This document shows positions 1 to 4,498 of a DNA stretch of 23,233 bases, piece by piece (position 1 is the stretch's first letter; each line of letters opens with the position of its first letter). The stretch is from contig DASVDG010000147.1 of assembly GCA_036381255.1 (NCBI GenBank), positions 1 to 23,233 of the forward strand, given 5' to 3'. Source of the DNA: CALBZE01 sp036381255 (GTDB taxonomy: Bacteria; Gemmatimonadota; Gemmatimonadetes; Longimicrobiales; RSA9). A model generated the notes under the pieces. It made no database searches. It worked only from the letters and a program-made list of their open reading frames with translations, and had not been told where the DNA came from. The translations under genes were made by a program, and so were the position numbers.

Positions 1-165
1 GACGAACCCCCGCAACATTCGCGTCCTACGGGTCCCGACTTCCCGCTCCAGGGCCTCTTTCACGGCCTCGACGGCCTCGATCATGATCTCAACGTCCTCG
101 ACTCCCATCTGTCCCGGCGTCCACCAGCGGCGGCGGTCCAGCAGGTCTAGGTATGCGTTCCCCAT
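1..165 (-). CDS. Hypothetical element protein, partial (C-terminus beyond left edge)
   Basis: The minus-strand frame is open from an ATG at 165-163 to the window edge, giving 55 codons without a stop. A good ribosome-binding site (AGGAG, seven bases before the ATG) fixes the start. The protein begins MGNAYLDLLDRRRWWTPGQM and continues into an acidic, probably helical stretch (residues 22-42, rich in Glu, Val and Ala), then turns basic. I do not recognise a family. The gene lies 13 bases downstream of the 179-373 gene on the same strand, so it belongs to the element's minus-strand operon. That it is coding rests on the ribosome-binding site, the open frame and the operon position. Confidence 0.6.
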   Translation of the reverse strand, partial: MGNAYLDLLDRRRWWTPGQMGVEDVEIMIEAVEAVKEALEREVGTRRTRMLRGFV

Positions 166-178
166 GGATCGGCTCCTG

Positions 179-373
179 TTAGCTCTCAAGGGCCGGTAAG
201 CCCTTAGCCTCCCGATACCCCTCATAGTAAGCTCGACGGGCCTCAGCGGCCACGTCAGGCGGCACGGATCGGAAGATTCCGGCAGCGAACGCATACACCC
301 GCCGCTCGTCCCCCCTGGACCCGGCCAGGTAGCCCAGGCGTTGCGCCTCGTCTACAGCGTGCAGGTATTCCAT
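179..373 (-). CDS. Small hypothetical element protein (64 aa)
   Basis: The product is a 64-residue soluble protein starting MEYLHAVDEAQRLGYLAGSR. It has two short, probably helical, Tyr- and Arg-rich segments ending in a YYEGYREAKG stretch. A GTG two codons upstream (379) is also in frame, but it lies only one base from the GGAGG. The ATG at 373 is seven bases away and is the better start. The same GTGACCATG arrangement occurs at the 2173-2607 gene. The gene lies 15 bases after the 50-residue YCGP protein. No family is recognised; the composition would suit a small DNA-binding or regulatory phage protein, but nothing shows that. Confidence 0.65.
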   Translation of the reverse strand: MEYLHAVDEAQRLGYLAGSRGDERRVYAFAAGIFRSVPPDVAAEARRAYYEGYREAKGLPALES

Positions 374-388
374 GGTCACTCCTCCGTG

Positions 389-541
389 TCAAGGAAGATC
401 GCGTGGGTGACGCGACCCCGCCGGGGCTCCCCGAGCCTTTCGGATCTCGTCCAGCCGCTTGGCGGCTTCGATGCGGGTGATCCCAAGGGCGGATGCCACG
501 ACAGCAGGCCCGCAGTAGCGAGAGTATTGCGCGGTCGTCAT
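389..541 (-). CDS. 50-aa protein with papain-like 'YCGP' Cys signature
   Basis: An ATG at 541-539, one base after the stop of the 543-794 gene, opens a 50-codon frame ending TGA at 391-389. The protein reads MTTAQYSRYCGPAVVASALG, followed by ITRIEAAKRLDEIRKAR and a basic Pro/Gly tail. The Tyr-Cys-Gly-Pro-Ala segment followed by a helix resembles the nucleophile region of C39/papain-like cysteine peptidases, a pattern I know from small phage and prophage proteins. Those are usually longer and carry a later His. Here the protein stops before any such residue, so it may be a remnant, a shortened relative, or an unrelated helix-turn-helix-like peptide (the ITRIEAAKRLDEI part). Tight coupling to its upstream neighbour supports real translation. 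Confidence 0.6.
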   Translation of the reverse strand: MTTAQYSRYCGPAVVASALGITRIEAAKRLDEIRKARGAPAGSRHPRDLP

Positions 542-542
542 G

Positions 543-794
543 TCAGTCAGCCTCCGCCGACGCGAGGGCCACCCGTTCGGGTGGCGTTGCGTGCTCGTCC
601 TCTAGGTAGTCAGCCAGATCGGACAGCCCCCGCCCGGCGTCCTTAAGCGCCGCGTTCAGGCGGGCGACGGCCACAGACACTCGGGTAGGCTCGACGGGCT
701 CGGGCTTCGTCAGTGCTAGGGCCAGCCCGATAGCTACGGCGAGCCAGATGAGCGCGATCAGCAACAGGTATCCTGCCGAACCGAGTCGAATCAT
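543..794 (-). CDS. Small single-pass membrane protein (83 aa)
   Basis: The N-terminus (MIRLGSAGY) runs directly into one hydrophobic helix at about residues 8-29, rich in Leu, Ile and Ala. A charged, probably helical domain of some 50 residues follows, with an acidic centre (DLADYLEDEH). The start ATG at 794 has a strong GGAGG six bases upstream. No lipobox and no clear signal-peptidase site are seen, so the helix probably stays as an anchor with the tail on one face of the inner membrane. The gene sits in the minus-strand operon. A phage membrane accessory role (superinfection exclusion, spanin- or holin-associated) is possible but not shown. Confidence 0.7.
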   Translation of the reverse strand: MIRLGSAGYLLLIALIWLAVAIGLALALTKPEPVEPTRVSVAVARLNAALKDAGRGLSDLADYLEDEHATPPERVALASAEAD

Positions 795-854
795 GTGCCC
801 CCTCCGAAGTAGCTACCTCCTAGGTTACGGCCTGTGAATGTGGCGCGGTCTGCT

Positions 855-1091
855 TCACGCCTGCCCCAACTCGGGGCAGACGTATCCTTCCGCGATCAGG
901 CGCCCGTGGGCCTCGAATGGGTCCGCCGCGTGGACGAACCATGAGCTTCGGCCCTTCCGCCACTCCCCCCGCTTCGCGAACGGCCCGTTGCGGAACGTGT
1001 AAACGTCCTCGACAACGGCGGAGCTTGCGTTTATCTGGACGTAGACTGCCTCGCCCGTGTCCGGGTGGACGTAGGTGTATTCATGGAGCAT
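855..1091 (-). CDS. Hypothetical element protein (78 aa)
   Basis: The protein starts MLHEYTYVHPDTGEAVYVQI and looks like a small beta-rich domain: alternating Thr, Val and Tyr, a FRNGPF turn, then SSWFVHAADPFEAHGRLI. It ends with a single Cys near the C-terminus. The ATG at 1091 uses a GGAG lying inside the last codons of the upstream gene (stop at 1097-1095), so the two are probably translationally coupled. I do not recognise a family. Between this gene and the 543-794 gene are 60 bases with no clear promoter or terminator. Confidence 0.65.
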   Translation of the reverse strand: MLHEYTYVHPDTGEAVYVQINASSAVVEDVYTFRNGPFAKRGEWRKGRSSWFVHAADPFEAHGRLIAEGYVCPELGQA

Positions 1092-1094
1092 GGG

Positions 1095-1289
1095 TCATTT
1101 CTCCGGGTTCAGGCGAGCAATTGCCGCTTCCGTAATAGCTAGCTCGCGTTCCATATCCACGCGGTCGTACAGGGCCGCGTGGGGTCCATGAGTTTCCAGC
1201 CAGTGGCACAAGGCGGCGTGGTGCTCTTCCAACAGGTGCAGCATCAGCGCGTCGGCATCCTCGATGTGGCCGCGTAGGTTCTTCGTCAA
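1095..1289 (-). CDS. Small helical hypothetical protein (64 aa, TTG start)
   Basis: The start is a TTG at 1289, placed seven bases after a strong GGGAGG; no ATG or GTG is better placed. The product is short and His/Glu/Leu-rich: MTKNLRGHIEDADALMLHLL, then EEHHAALCHWLETHG and a C-terminal helix ending IARLNPEK. The clustered His and single Cys could bind a metal, but no defined motif is visible. It contains a GCTAGC (1138-1143), the hexamer that also marks the two element promoters, here within codons. It is the first gene after the 1415-2068 gene, separated by a stable hairpin (1376-1395). Confidence 0.6.
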   Translation of the reverse strand: MTKNLRGHIEDADALMLHLLEEHHAALCHWLETHGPHAALYDRVDMERELAITEAAIARLNPEK

Positions 1290-1375
1290 GGGTCAGCCTC
1301 CCTGTCGTGTGTATGTGTCCCGTTTCGGCCCTGCCATGGGCCATCGTCAGCGGGCCGGCATTAGGCCCGGACGGG

Positions 1376-1395
1376 CGGACCCCCGAAGGGGTCCG
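1376..1395 (-). terminator. Stable GACCCC/GGGGTC hairpin between element genes
   Basis: Read on the minus strand this is CCGGACCCC-TTC-GGGGGTCCG-like, a near-perfect stem with a TTCG-type tip. It lies 20 bases after the stop of the 1415-2068 gene. No T-run follows, so it is either a weak terminator, a processing or stability hairpin, or an operator. A similar hairpin with a T-run occurs at 4039-4059 on the other strand. Confidence 0.4.
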
Positions 1396-1414
1396 GCTAG
1401 AGGTTGCTAGGTCC

Positions 1415-2068
1415 CTACTCGCGAGTCAGCCCCGCGATCGCCTTTGCGAGGGAGAGACCGGCGTCCGGCCCGGTCGAGAGGTCGAAACTCACCCAGGTAG
1501 GCCCGACCTCGATGCTGCCGCGCCGGTCCTCGCGGTACGGGAGGTAGATCGTGGCCTGGCTCTTGTCGTAGTTGAGACGGACGGAGGGCGGTTCCAGACC
1601 CAGCGCGAGGCGGATTTCCTCGGCGCGGCGTGCGACGACCTCGCGCTGCTCGGCGTACTGGCAGATCTTTTCCTGGCAGTACTGCCAGATCGGCGTGTAC
1701 TCCCCCAGGAACCGCCGCTCGATCTCACGGGCGATGCGGTTGGGGGACTTTTTCGCCGAGATGTTGATCGCCGGGGCCGATTCGTTGTACCGGATCGCGC
1801 CGACCTCTTGCGGCTGGACTGGCTGGCCGTTGTCCGTGCCGTACTCGCCGTAGACGTGGAGCTTGCCCTCGGGCGCCCGACCGTAACGGGTCGTGCCCAG
1901 GATGAGCCCGATCACGCGCCCGTCCTTGTGGACCAGCCGGGCGCGGGTTTTCTCGGCGTCCTTGTCCCACCCGTTCGGTAGGGCTTTGACCTCGAAGCCG
2001 TCCAGATGCTCTGCAATCGCCTTGGCGAGGGGGCGGATGTCGGTCGGATAGTCGGCGGCGTTGCTCAT
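1415..2068 (-). CDS. Hypothetical element protein (217 aa)
   Basis: This is the longest of the small element genes. It starts MSNAADYPTDIRPLAKAIAE at an ATG (2068) eight bases after GGGAG; the frame runs further upstream to 2155, but that part overlaps the promoter at 2126-2155 and is not credible. Residues 20-100 alternate strands and turns (LVHKDGRVIGLIL, KLHVYGEYG). Residues 100-150 form an acidic/basic helical segment with WQYCQEKICQYAEQREVVAR. The end (LSTGPDAGLSLAKAIAGLTRE) repeats the flavour of the N-terminal LAKAIAEHL. No catalytic motif is visible and no family is recognised. It is the first gene of the transcript from the promoter at 2126-2155 and probably heads the 1-2068 operon. 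Confidence 0.7.
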   Translation of the reverse strand: MSNAADYPTDIRPLAKAIAEHLDGFEVKALPNGWDKDAEKTRARLVHKDGRVIGLILGTTRYGRAPEGKLHVYGEYGTDNGQPVQPQEVGAIRYNESAPAINISAKKSPNRIAREIERRFLGEYTPIWQYCQEKICQYAEQREVVARRAEEIRLALGLEPPSVRLNYDKSQATIYLPYREDRRGSIEVGPTWVSFDLSTGPDAGLSLAKAIAGLTRE

Positions 2069-2099
2069 AGGTGCTCTCCCAGTGCGGAAGTGAATTGTC

Positions 2100-2122
2100 G
2101 GCCCGGCCACCGCGACCGGGCC
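2100..2122. promoter_or_regulatory. Perfect 7-bp dyad at the start of the 2068 transcript
   Basis: GGCCCGG (2100-2106) and CCGGGCC (2116-2122) form a perfect inverted repeat with a 9-base loop. It lies just downstream of the predicted -10 box (2126-2131), so it covers the expected transcription start. It could be an operator or, if transcription starts slightly upstream, a 5'-end hairpin. Confidence 0.35.
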
Positions 2123-2125
2123 ACG

Positions 2126-2155
2126 ACGATAGTTAATAGCTAGCGAAGACGTCAA
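2126..2155 (-). promoter_or_regulatory. Element promoter A (TTGACG-N18-TATCGT with GCTAGC)
   Basis: On the minus strand, TTGACG (2155-2150) and TATCGT (2131-2126) are separated by 18 bases and lie about 60 bases before the ATG of the 217-aa gene. The spacer holds GCTAGC (2144-2139), exactly seven bases upstream of the -10. Promoter B at 3696-3668 has the same arrangement, with the shared string GCTAGCTRTYARCTATC. The shared part is more extensive than a promoter needs, so it probably includes an operator for an element regulator. Confidence 0.6.
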
Positions 2156-2172
2156 ATGTGATAGCTTTGCTG

Positions 2173-2607
2173 CTACGCAGCAGCCAAGGCTTCCAGGCGG
2201 TCGGCCAGGGGTAGGGCGTCGGGCTTCACCACCCCGGTGCCACCCGTGGGGATCTCTACGAGATTGCCCAGATCGAAAACGGCGATTTGGTCGAACTGGC
2301 GCCCCAACGACACCGCGCGCTCGCGGCTCTCCACCGTCGCCACGGCGTCAATCCAGGTGCGCCCCCCGTGCTTCCACGTGCCGAGCGATACGTCCGGGCG
2401 GGCCAGCAGGTCCGCATTGGCTTGGACGAACTCCGCTAGATCCCTCAGCGTAGCTGACCCCTCGATCACTCGGGAGCGGTCAGGGAAGATCGAGACCGCG
2501 TAGCGGTCCTGGCCGGCAAGGTTCCCCCGCTCCGCATGGACTGTGGCGCCCCCGTGGGCTTCCGTGAGGGCGAGGACGTGCGCCAGGGATTCGAGCGAAA
2601 ACGGCAT
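2173..2607 (-). CDS. Conserved-type phage hypothetical protein (144 aa)
   Basis: The protein starts MPFSLESLAHVLALTEAHGG. The central and C-terminal part has a pattern I associate with uncharacterised mobile-element proteins: DVSLGTWKHGGRTWIDAV, then ESRERAVSLGRQFDQIAVFD, then LVEIPTGGTG. No function is known to me. Of the GTG at 2613 and the ATG at 2607, only the ATG is suitably spaced (eight bases) from GGAG. That GGAG lies in the loop of a perfect hairpin (2610-2626), which may control translation. The stop codon overlaps a small GCTGC/GCAGC hairpin. The gene ends just upstream of promoter A, so it belongs to the transcript coming from further right. Confidence 0.7.
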   Translation of the reverse strand: MPFSLESLAHVLALTEAHGGATVHAERGNLAGQDRYAVSIFPDRSRVIEGSATLRDLAEFVQANADLLARPDVSLGTWKHGGRTWIDAVATVESRERAVSLGRQFDQIAVFDLGNLVEIPTGGTGVVKPDALPLADRLEALAAA

Positions 2608-2609
2608 GG

Positions 2610-2626
2610 TCACAACTCCGTTGTGA
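2610..2626 (-). promoter_or_regulatory. Hairpin enclosing the ribosome-binding site of the 2173-2607 gene
   Basis: TCACAAC-GGA-GTTGTGA is a perfect 7-bp inverted repeat whose loop and first stem base form the GGAG used by the ATG at 2607. In RNA the site would be partly closed; in DNA the same dyad could be an operator. Confidence 0.5.
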
Positions 2627-2659
2627 AGGTAGACGATTTAACGATTCTGCTAGGCGGAG

Positions 2660-2675
2660 AGGCCCTAAAGGGCCT
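2660..2675 (-). terminator. Stop-codon hairpin, AGGCCC-TTTA-GGGCCT
   Basis: A 6-bp perfect stem with a TTTA loop. The TAG stop of the 2665-2955 gene (2667-2665) is read through the loop and stem. The same design occurs at 2994-3009. There is little T-run after it, so full termination is doubtful. Confidence 0.4.
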
Positions 2676-2955
2676 CCCTGTCCCCGTCCCCGTCCGGGTC
2701 GCCGTAGGCGCTTTCGATCTCCGCGCCGCAATGGTCGCAATAGTGCCGCGAGCCTTCGAAGTGGATCGCGTATGCCACGATGTGCCATTGCGGATCGTGC
2801 GGATCGCCCGAAAGCCCCTCGCGCTCGGCCATGTTCGCGCAATCCGGGCACAGGACGCCGCCGTCTTTCGTCAGGTACACAACCGGGTATCCGCCCGGCC
2901 AGGCGTAGGAGATCAGCGTGCCGTCGTCGTTCCGAAAAGCTTCCAGCTTTGCCAT
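2665..2955 (-). CDS. Zinc-ribbon-like phage protein (96 aa)
   Basis: Residues 1-35 look like a beta hairpin (MAKLEAFRNDDGTLISYAWP, then PVVYLTKDGGVLC). Two CxxC knuckles follow: CPDC at about residues 35-38 and CDHC at about 73-76, and the latter continues GAEIESAYGDPDGD. Four Cys in two CxxC pairs imply one bound zinc. The sequence resembles small uncharacterised proteins common in phages and plasmids of GC-rich hosts; that is from memory, not a search. The start at 2955 has GGGGGA upstream. The leader before it contains a tandem TTGGCTAGGT repeat (2970-2989). The role is unknown; a nucleic-acid or protein-binding adaptor is reasonable. Confidence 0.75.
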   Translation of the reverse strand: MAKLEAFRNDDGTLISYAWPGGYPVVYLTKDGGVLCPDCANMAEREGLSGDPHDPQWHIVAYAIHFEGSRHYCDHCGAEIESAYGDPDGDGDREAL

Positions 2956-2969
2956 GGTCGCATCCCCCG

Positions 2970-2989
2970 TTGGCTAGGTTTGGCTAGGT
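2970..2989. repeat. Tandem 10-bp repeat TTGGCTAGGT x2
   Basis: Two exact copies, 2970-2979 and 2980-2989, lie between the stop hairpin of the 2999-3349 gene and the start of the 2665-2955 gene. The 10-bp period puts both on the same face of the helix, which suits a dimeric DNA-binding protein, but the repeat may also be incidental. Confidence 0.5.
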
Positions 2990-2993
2990 GAGA

Positions 2994-3009
2994 GGGCCCT
3001 AAAGGGCCC
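2994..3009 (-). terminator. Stop-codon hairpin, GGGCCC-TTTA-GGGCCC
   Basis: A perfect 6-bp GGGCCC stem with a TTTA loop; the TAG stop of the 2999-3349 gene (3001-2999) is inside it. It has no clear T-run afterwards. It has the same layout as the hairpin at 2660-2675 and may insulate or stabilise each gene's message. Confidence 0.4.
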
Positions 3010-3349
3010 CCTCAAACTCGTCCTCAATCGGCCAGAATCCGAAGCAAGCCCCGTCGCCCTCGTGGGCGCCGAAGCGCGTGCCCTCGGGTGCGAACTCGTT
3101 GAGCGCGTCGAAGAGCCACTCCAGGTCCCACATGGCGTCCTCGGAGAGGAAGTAGTCCTCTCCGCCTTCCATGCGCCGCTCGATTGCTCCGAGCGTTTCG
3201 TGCGCGTTGCCAATGGCCTGCGCCATCTCCGCCTCGTTGCCCTTCGGGCAATTCAGCGCGGCGTCCTCCAGGCGCTCCGTGAGCGCGTCCACGAAAGCCG
3301 GGATCAGGTCCTCATTGCGATGCGTGCCGTGGATGATCGTCCCGATCAT
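2999..3349 (-). CDS. Conserved phage-family hypothetical protein (116 aa)
   Basis: The protein starts MIGTIIHGTHRNEDLIPAFV and ends with FDALNEFAPEGTRFGAHEGD followed by GACFGFWPIE. I recognise this N- and C-terminal combination, especially GAHEGDGAxFGFWP, from small proteins widespread in actinobacterial and other phages; no function is assigned to them. The middle (residues 25-75) is helical and acidic. The ATG at 3349 has AAGGAGG six bases upstream and is preferred over 3394, which overlaps the tRNA-like sequence. It is the first protein gene behind promoter B and the tRNA-like RNA. Confidence 0.75.
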   Translation of the reverse strand: MIGTIIHGTHRNEDLIPAFVDALTERLEDAALNCPKGNEAEMAQAIGNAHETLGAIERRMEGGEDYFLSEDAMWDLEWLFDALNEFAPEGTRFGAHEGDGACFGFWPIEDEFEGAL

Positions 3350-3380
3350 GGTGTCCCTCCTTGCGTGTGGGAGTGAGTAC

Positions 3381-3469
3381 GTGAGTGTGAGCATGGCGAG
3401 CGCCGGGAATCGAACCCGGAGCCCCGTAGGGGCTGCTAGCCACCAGCTAGCACTCGCGGTGTGAGTGTG
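3381..3469. repeat. 9-bp direct repeats (GTGAGTGTG) flanking the tRNA-like sequence
   Basis: Exact copies lie at 3381-3389 and 3461-3469, 80 bases apart, one on each side of the tRNA-like unit. The surrounding bases are also GTGAG-rich, so chance or slippage is possible; a target duplication or recombination scar is the other reading. Confidence 0.4.
3395..3457 (-). ncRNA. tRNA-like sequence, shortened (about 62 nt)
   Basis: On the minus strand GCGAGTG (3457-3451) pairs with CGCTCGC (3402-3396), 7 bp with one G-T. A perfect T-arm lies inside: CCGGG-TTCGATT-CCCGG (3419-3403). The D-side is CTAGC-TGGTG-GCTAG, with GG in its loop. The next arm is AGCC-CCTACGG-GGCT. Loop geometry gives UAC as the would-be anticodon, but position 33 is C, the variable loop is missing, and only 31 bases separate acceptor and T-arm. 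No CCA is encoded. It is therefore tRNA-derived or tRNA-mimicking rather than an ordinary tRNA. A 9-bp direct repeat GTGAGTGTG flanks it (3381-3389, 3461-3469). It sits in the leader from promoter B, before the 2999-3349 gene. Confidence 0.6.
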
Positions 3470-3605
3470 GGATCGTGCCTGGTCAACGGTCGGCCGATCC
3501 GCCGGGACGTGGAGGGTCGCGTTTTCGCCACGCCTATGGCCGGGGTTGTGTGCCAGCGCCAGGCCGCTTCGAGCGAGCTATCCACCCGCTACCTGCCACG
3601 CCAGC

Positions 3606-3654
3606 GTCGGGAGTGCCGCTCCCGACTGTCATCGCGGCGATGCGCCGTCGCCGC
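3606..3654 (-). ncRNA. Two adjacent perfect hairpins in the promoter-B leader
   Basis: GTCGGGAG/CTCCCGAC (3606-3626, 5-base loop) and GCGGCGA/TCGCCGC (3634-3654, 7-base loop) lie side by side. Promoter B would start transcription near 3661, so both would be at the 5' end of the message that carries the tRNA-like RNA. Neither has a T-run on either strand. Confidence 0.4.
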
Positions 3655-3667
3655 AACGACTGGCGCA

Positions 3668-3696
3668 AGGATAGCTGACAGCTAGCAAATCCGCAA
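3668..3696 (-). promoter_or_regulatory. Element promoter B (TTGCGG-N17-TATCCT with GCTAGC)
   Basis: On the minus strand TTGCGG (3696-3691) and TATCCT (3673-3668) are 17 bases apart. GCTAGC (3686-3681) is seven bases upstream of the -10, as in promoter A, and the string GCTAGCTGTCAGCTATC matches GCTAGCTATTAACTATC of promoter A at 13 or more positions. The -35 is weak. It would drive the structured leader, the tRNA-like sequence and the genes from 3349 down. Confidence 0.55.
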
Positions 3697-3884
3697 GCCC
3701 TCCTCTCCTGCGCGGTCTCTCAGCGCGCATAATGCGGGCGGAGACCTTTGCGAGAGGCGAAACCGGACCGATGAGAGGACTGGCACGAAGGCTGCACCGC
3801 GCGAGGCGAGCCCCCAGGCGCGCCCTCGGGACGCCCCCGCGCCACCCGCCCGCCACCCGTGCCCGTGGGCTGCCCCTGCTATAG

Positions 3885-3946
3885 CGCCAGGAGGTCCGAA
3901 CGGCGCATCCCTTTGGGGTGCTTTGGGTTAGCTGGCCTCGCTGGCG
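3885..3946. other. Long imperfect hairpin with inner stem-loop
   Basis: CGCCAGGAGG (3885-3894) can pair with CCTC-G-CTGGCG (3936-3946) through one bulged G. Inside, GCATCCC-TTT-GGGGTGC (3905-3921) forms a 7-bp stem with a triloop. The tandem GTGTGCGA pair begins seven bases later. No reading frame is served by it. Confidence 0.4.
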
Positions 3947-3952
3947 TGCGTA

Positions 3953-3971
3953 GTGTGCGAGTAGTGTGCGA
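3953..3971. repeat. Tandem GTGTGCGA pair, 11-bp period (distal copy)
   Basis: GTGTGCGA at 3953-3960 and 3964-3971, separated by GTA. The same motif with the same 11-bp period recurs at 5767-5786 beside the integrase promoter, so both probably bind the same element protein (integrase arm domain, excisionase or repressor). Confidence 0.6.
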
Positions 3972-4038
3972 GTACGAAGCAACGGCCGTGCCAGCCGGCC
4001 CTGGCATGGTCCCTGCGTCGCGCGCGGGCGCGCTCGAT

Positions 4039-4059
4039 GGACCCCGGAGGGGTCCTTTT
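4039..4059 (+). terminator. Rho-independent terminator, plus strand
   Basis: GGACCCC-GGA-GGGGTCC is a perfect 7-bp stem followed by TTTT. No protein gene precedes it on this strand, so it ends either an untranslated RNA from the 3700-4030 region or readthrough. A second inverted repeat, AGCCCCC/GGGGGCT, follows at about 4072-4088. Confidence 0.6.
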
Positions 4060-4228
4060 CGTGGCCGGAGGAGCCCCCAAGGGGGGCTAGGGGGGGATTT
4101 TCGGCGCCGGGTGCTGCGTAATCCCCCGAAAATATCTCACCCAAAATTCCCGAAGGCCCCTTGTGGGACTCCCGAGGTCTCCCTACCTTCCCCACCTGAC
4201 CACCCCCATTCCACCTACGGGAGGACTC

Positions 4229-4360
4229 TTGGAGGCCCTAGCTCAATCCTTAGGCGGTCTGGCTGTATTCCTCGGCGTCGTCGGGTATTATTGGGTCCGA
4301 GACGCCCGGAAGAGGAAGCGTCGGGAGGCGCGGAGGCAGCAGAGGAACGCCACCTCCTAG
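4229..4360 (+). CDS. 43-aa basic single-pass membrane peptide
   Basis: A TTG at 4229, four bases after GGGAGGA, starts a 43-residue peptide: EALAQSLGGLAVFLGVVGYY, then WVRDARKRKRREARRQQ. Residues 8-22 or so are hydrophobic; the rest is extremely basic and probably helical, lying on the cytoplasmic face. The frame runs back to a GTG at 4163, but that part is Pro-rich and lacks a ribosome-binding site. It is the only plus-strand gene of the element here, is framed by a terminator on each side (4039-4059 and 4392-4433), and converges on the integrase. Small phage membrane peptides of this shape include holin/antiholin-like and immunity proteins; no assignment can be made. Confidence 0.6.
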   Translation: MEALAQSLGGLAVFLGVVGYYWVRDARKRKRREARRQQRNATS

Positions 4361-4361
4361 A

Positions 4362-4389
4362 CCACTCTCCCCGTCTAGGCGGGTAGTGG
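4362..4389 (+). other. Hairpin just after the membrane peptide
   Basis: CCACT/AGTGG with inner CCCG/CGGG and loop TCTAGG follows the stop at 4360 by one base. It has no T-run and precedes the stronger terminator. Confidence 0.35.
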
Positions 4390-4391
4390 AA

Positions 4392-4433
4392 GCCCCCAGG
4401 AGGGCTGCTGGATGCCCCCTGGGGGCCTTTCTG
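4392..4433 (+). terminator. Strong terminator after the membrane peptide
   Basis: GCCCCCAGG (4392-4400) pairs with CCTGGGGGC (4418-4426). An inner GGGC/GCCC extends the stem with one bulged A, and CCTTTCTGT follows. It ends the 43-aa peptide transcript before the convergent integrase. Confidence 0.7.
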
Positions 4434-4460
4434 TACCCTGGGGAAGGGTAGGGCCGGGGA

Positions 4461-4497
4461 AGGCCCCCGAGGGGCTCACAGAGCCTCTCAGGGGCCT
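4461..4497 (-). terminator. Integrase terminator
   Basis: Immediately after the integrase stop, AGGCCCC (4497-4491) pairs with GGGGCCT (4467-4461); an inner GAGGCTC/GAGCCCCTC pairing is possible. Only two or three T bases follow, so it may work poorly alone. Confidence 0.5.
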
Positions 4498-4498
4498 C

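Larger units (their letters stand above)
3458..4228. other. Largely non-coding, structured region of the element
   Basis: I find no convincing gene in these 770 bases. They hold, in order: a leader with two adjacent perfect hairpins (3606-3626, stem GTCGGGAG; 3634-3654, stem GCGGCGA), promoter B, a long paired structure at 3885-3946, the tandem GTGTGCGA pair at 3953-3971, a plus-strand terminator at 4039-4059, and an 8-bp inverted repeat ATTTTCGG/CCGAAAAT at 4097-4133. Density of sites is high and codon bias is absent. It could be a control region, a replication origin or the leader of an untranslated RNA. Which one is not decided by the sequence. Confidence 0.55.

Noticed and set aside
2069..2155. 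Longer 217-aa gene starting at 2155
   Set aside because: The extension would cover promoter A and the dyad, and the ATG at 2068 has a well-placed GGGAG.
3395..3457. An ordinary, functional tRNA
   Set aside because: It is too short (31 bases between acceptor and T-arm), has no variable loop and no U33. I keep it only as tRNA-like.
3461..3685. Overlapping plus-strand frames of 67-74 codons
   Set aside because: Three different frames are open over the same bases, none has a ribosome-binding site, and the perfect hairpins and promoter B explain the sequence better.
3771..3884. 37-codon plus-strand frame beginning MRGLARRLHRARRAPRRA
   Set aside because: No properly spaced ribosome-binding site, and the composition is what random GC-rich DNA gives.
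3629..4195. 188-codon minus-strand open frame in the structured region
   Set aside because: Ser/Arg/Gly-rich with no ribosome-binding site or motif, and it would run through promoter B and the terminator hairpin.
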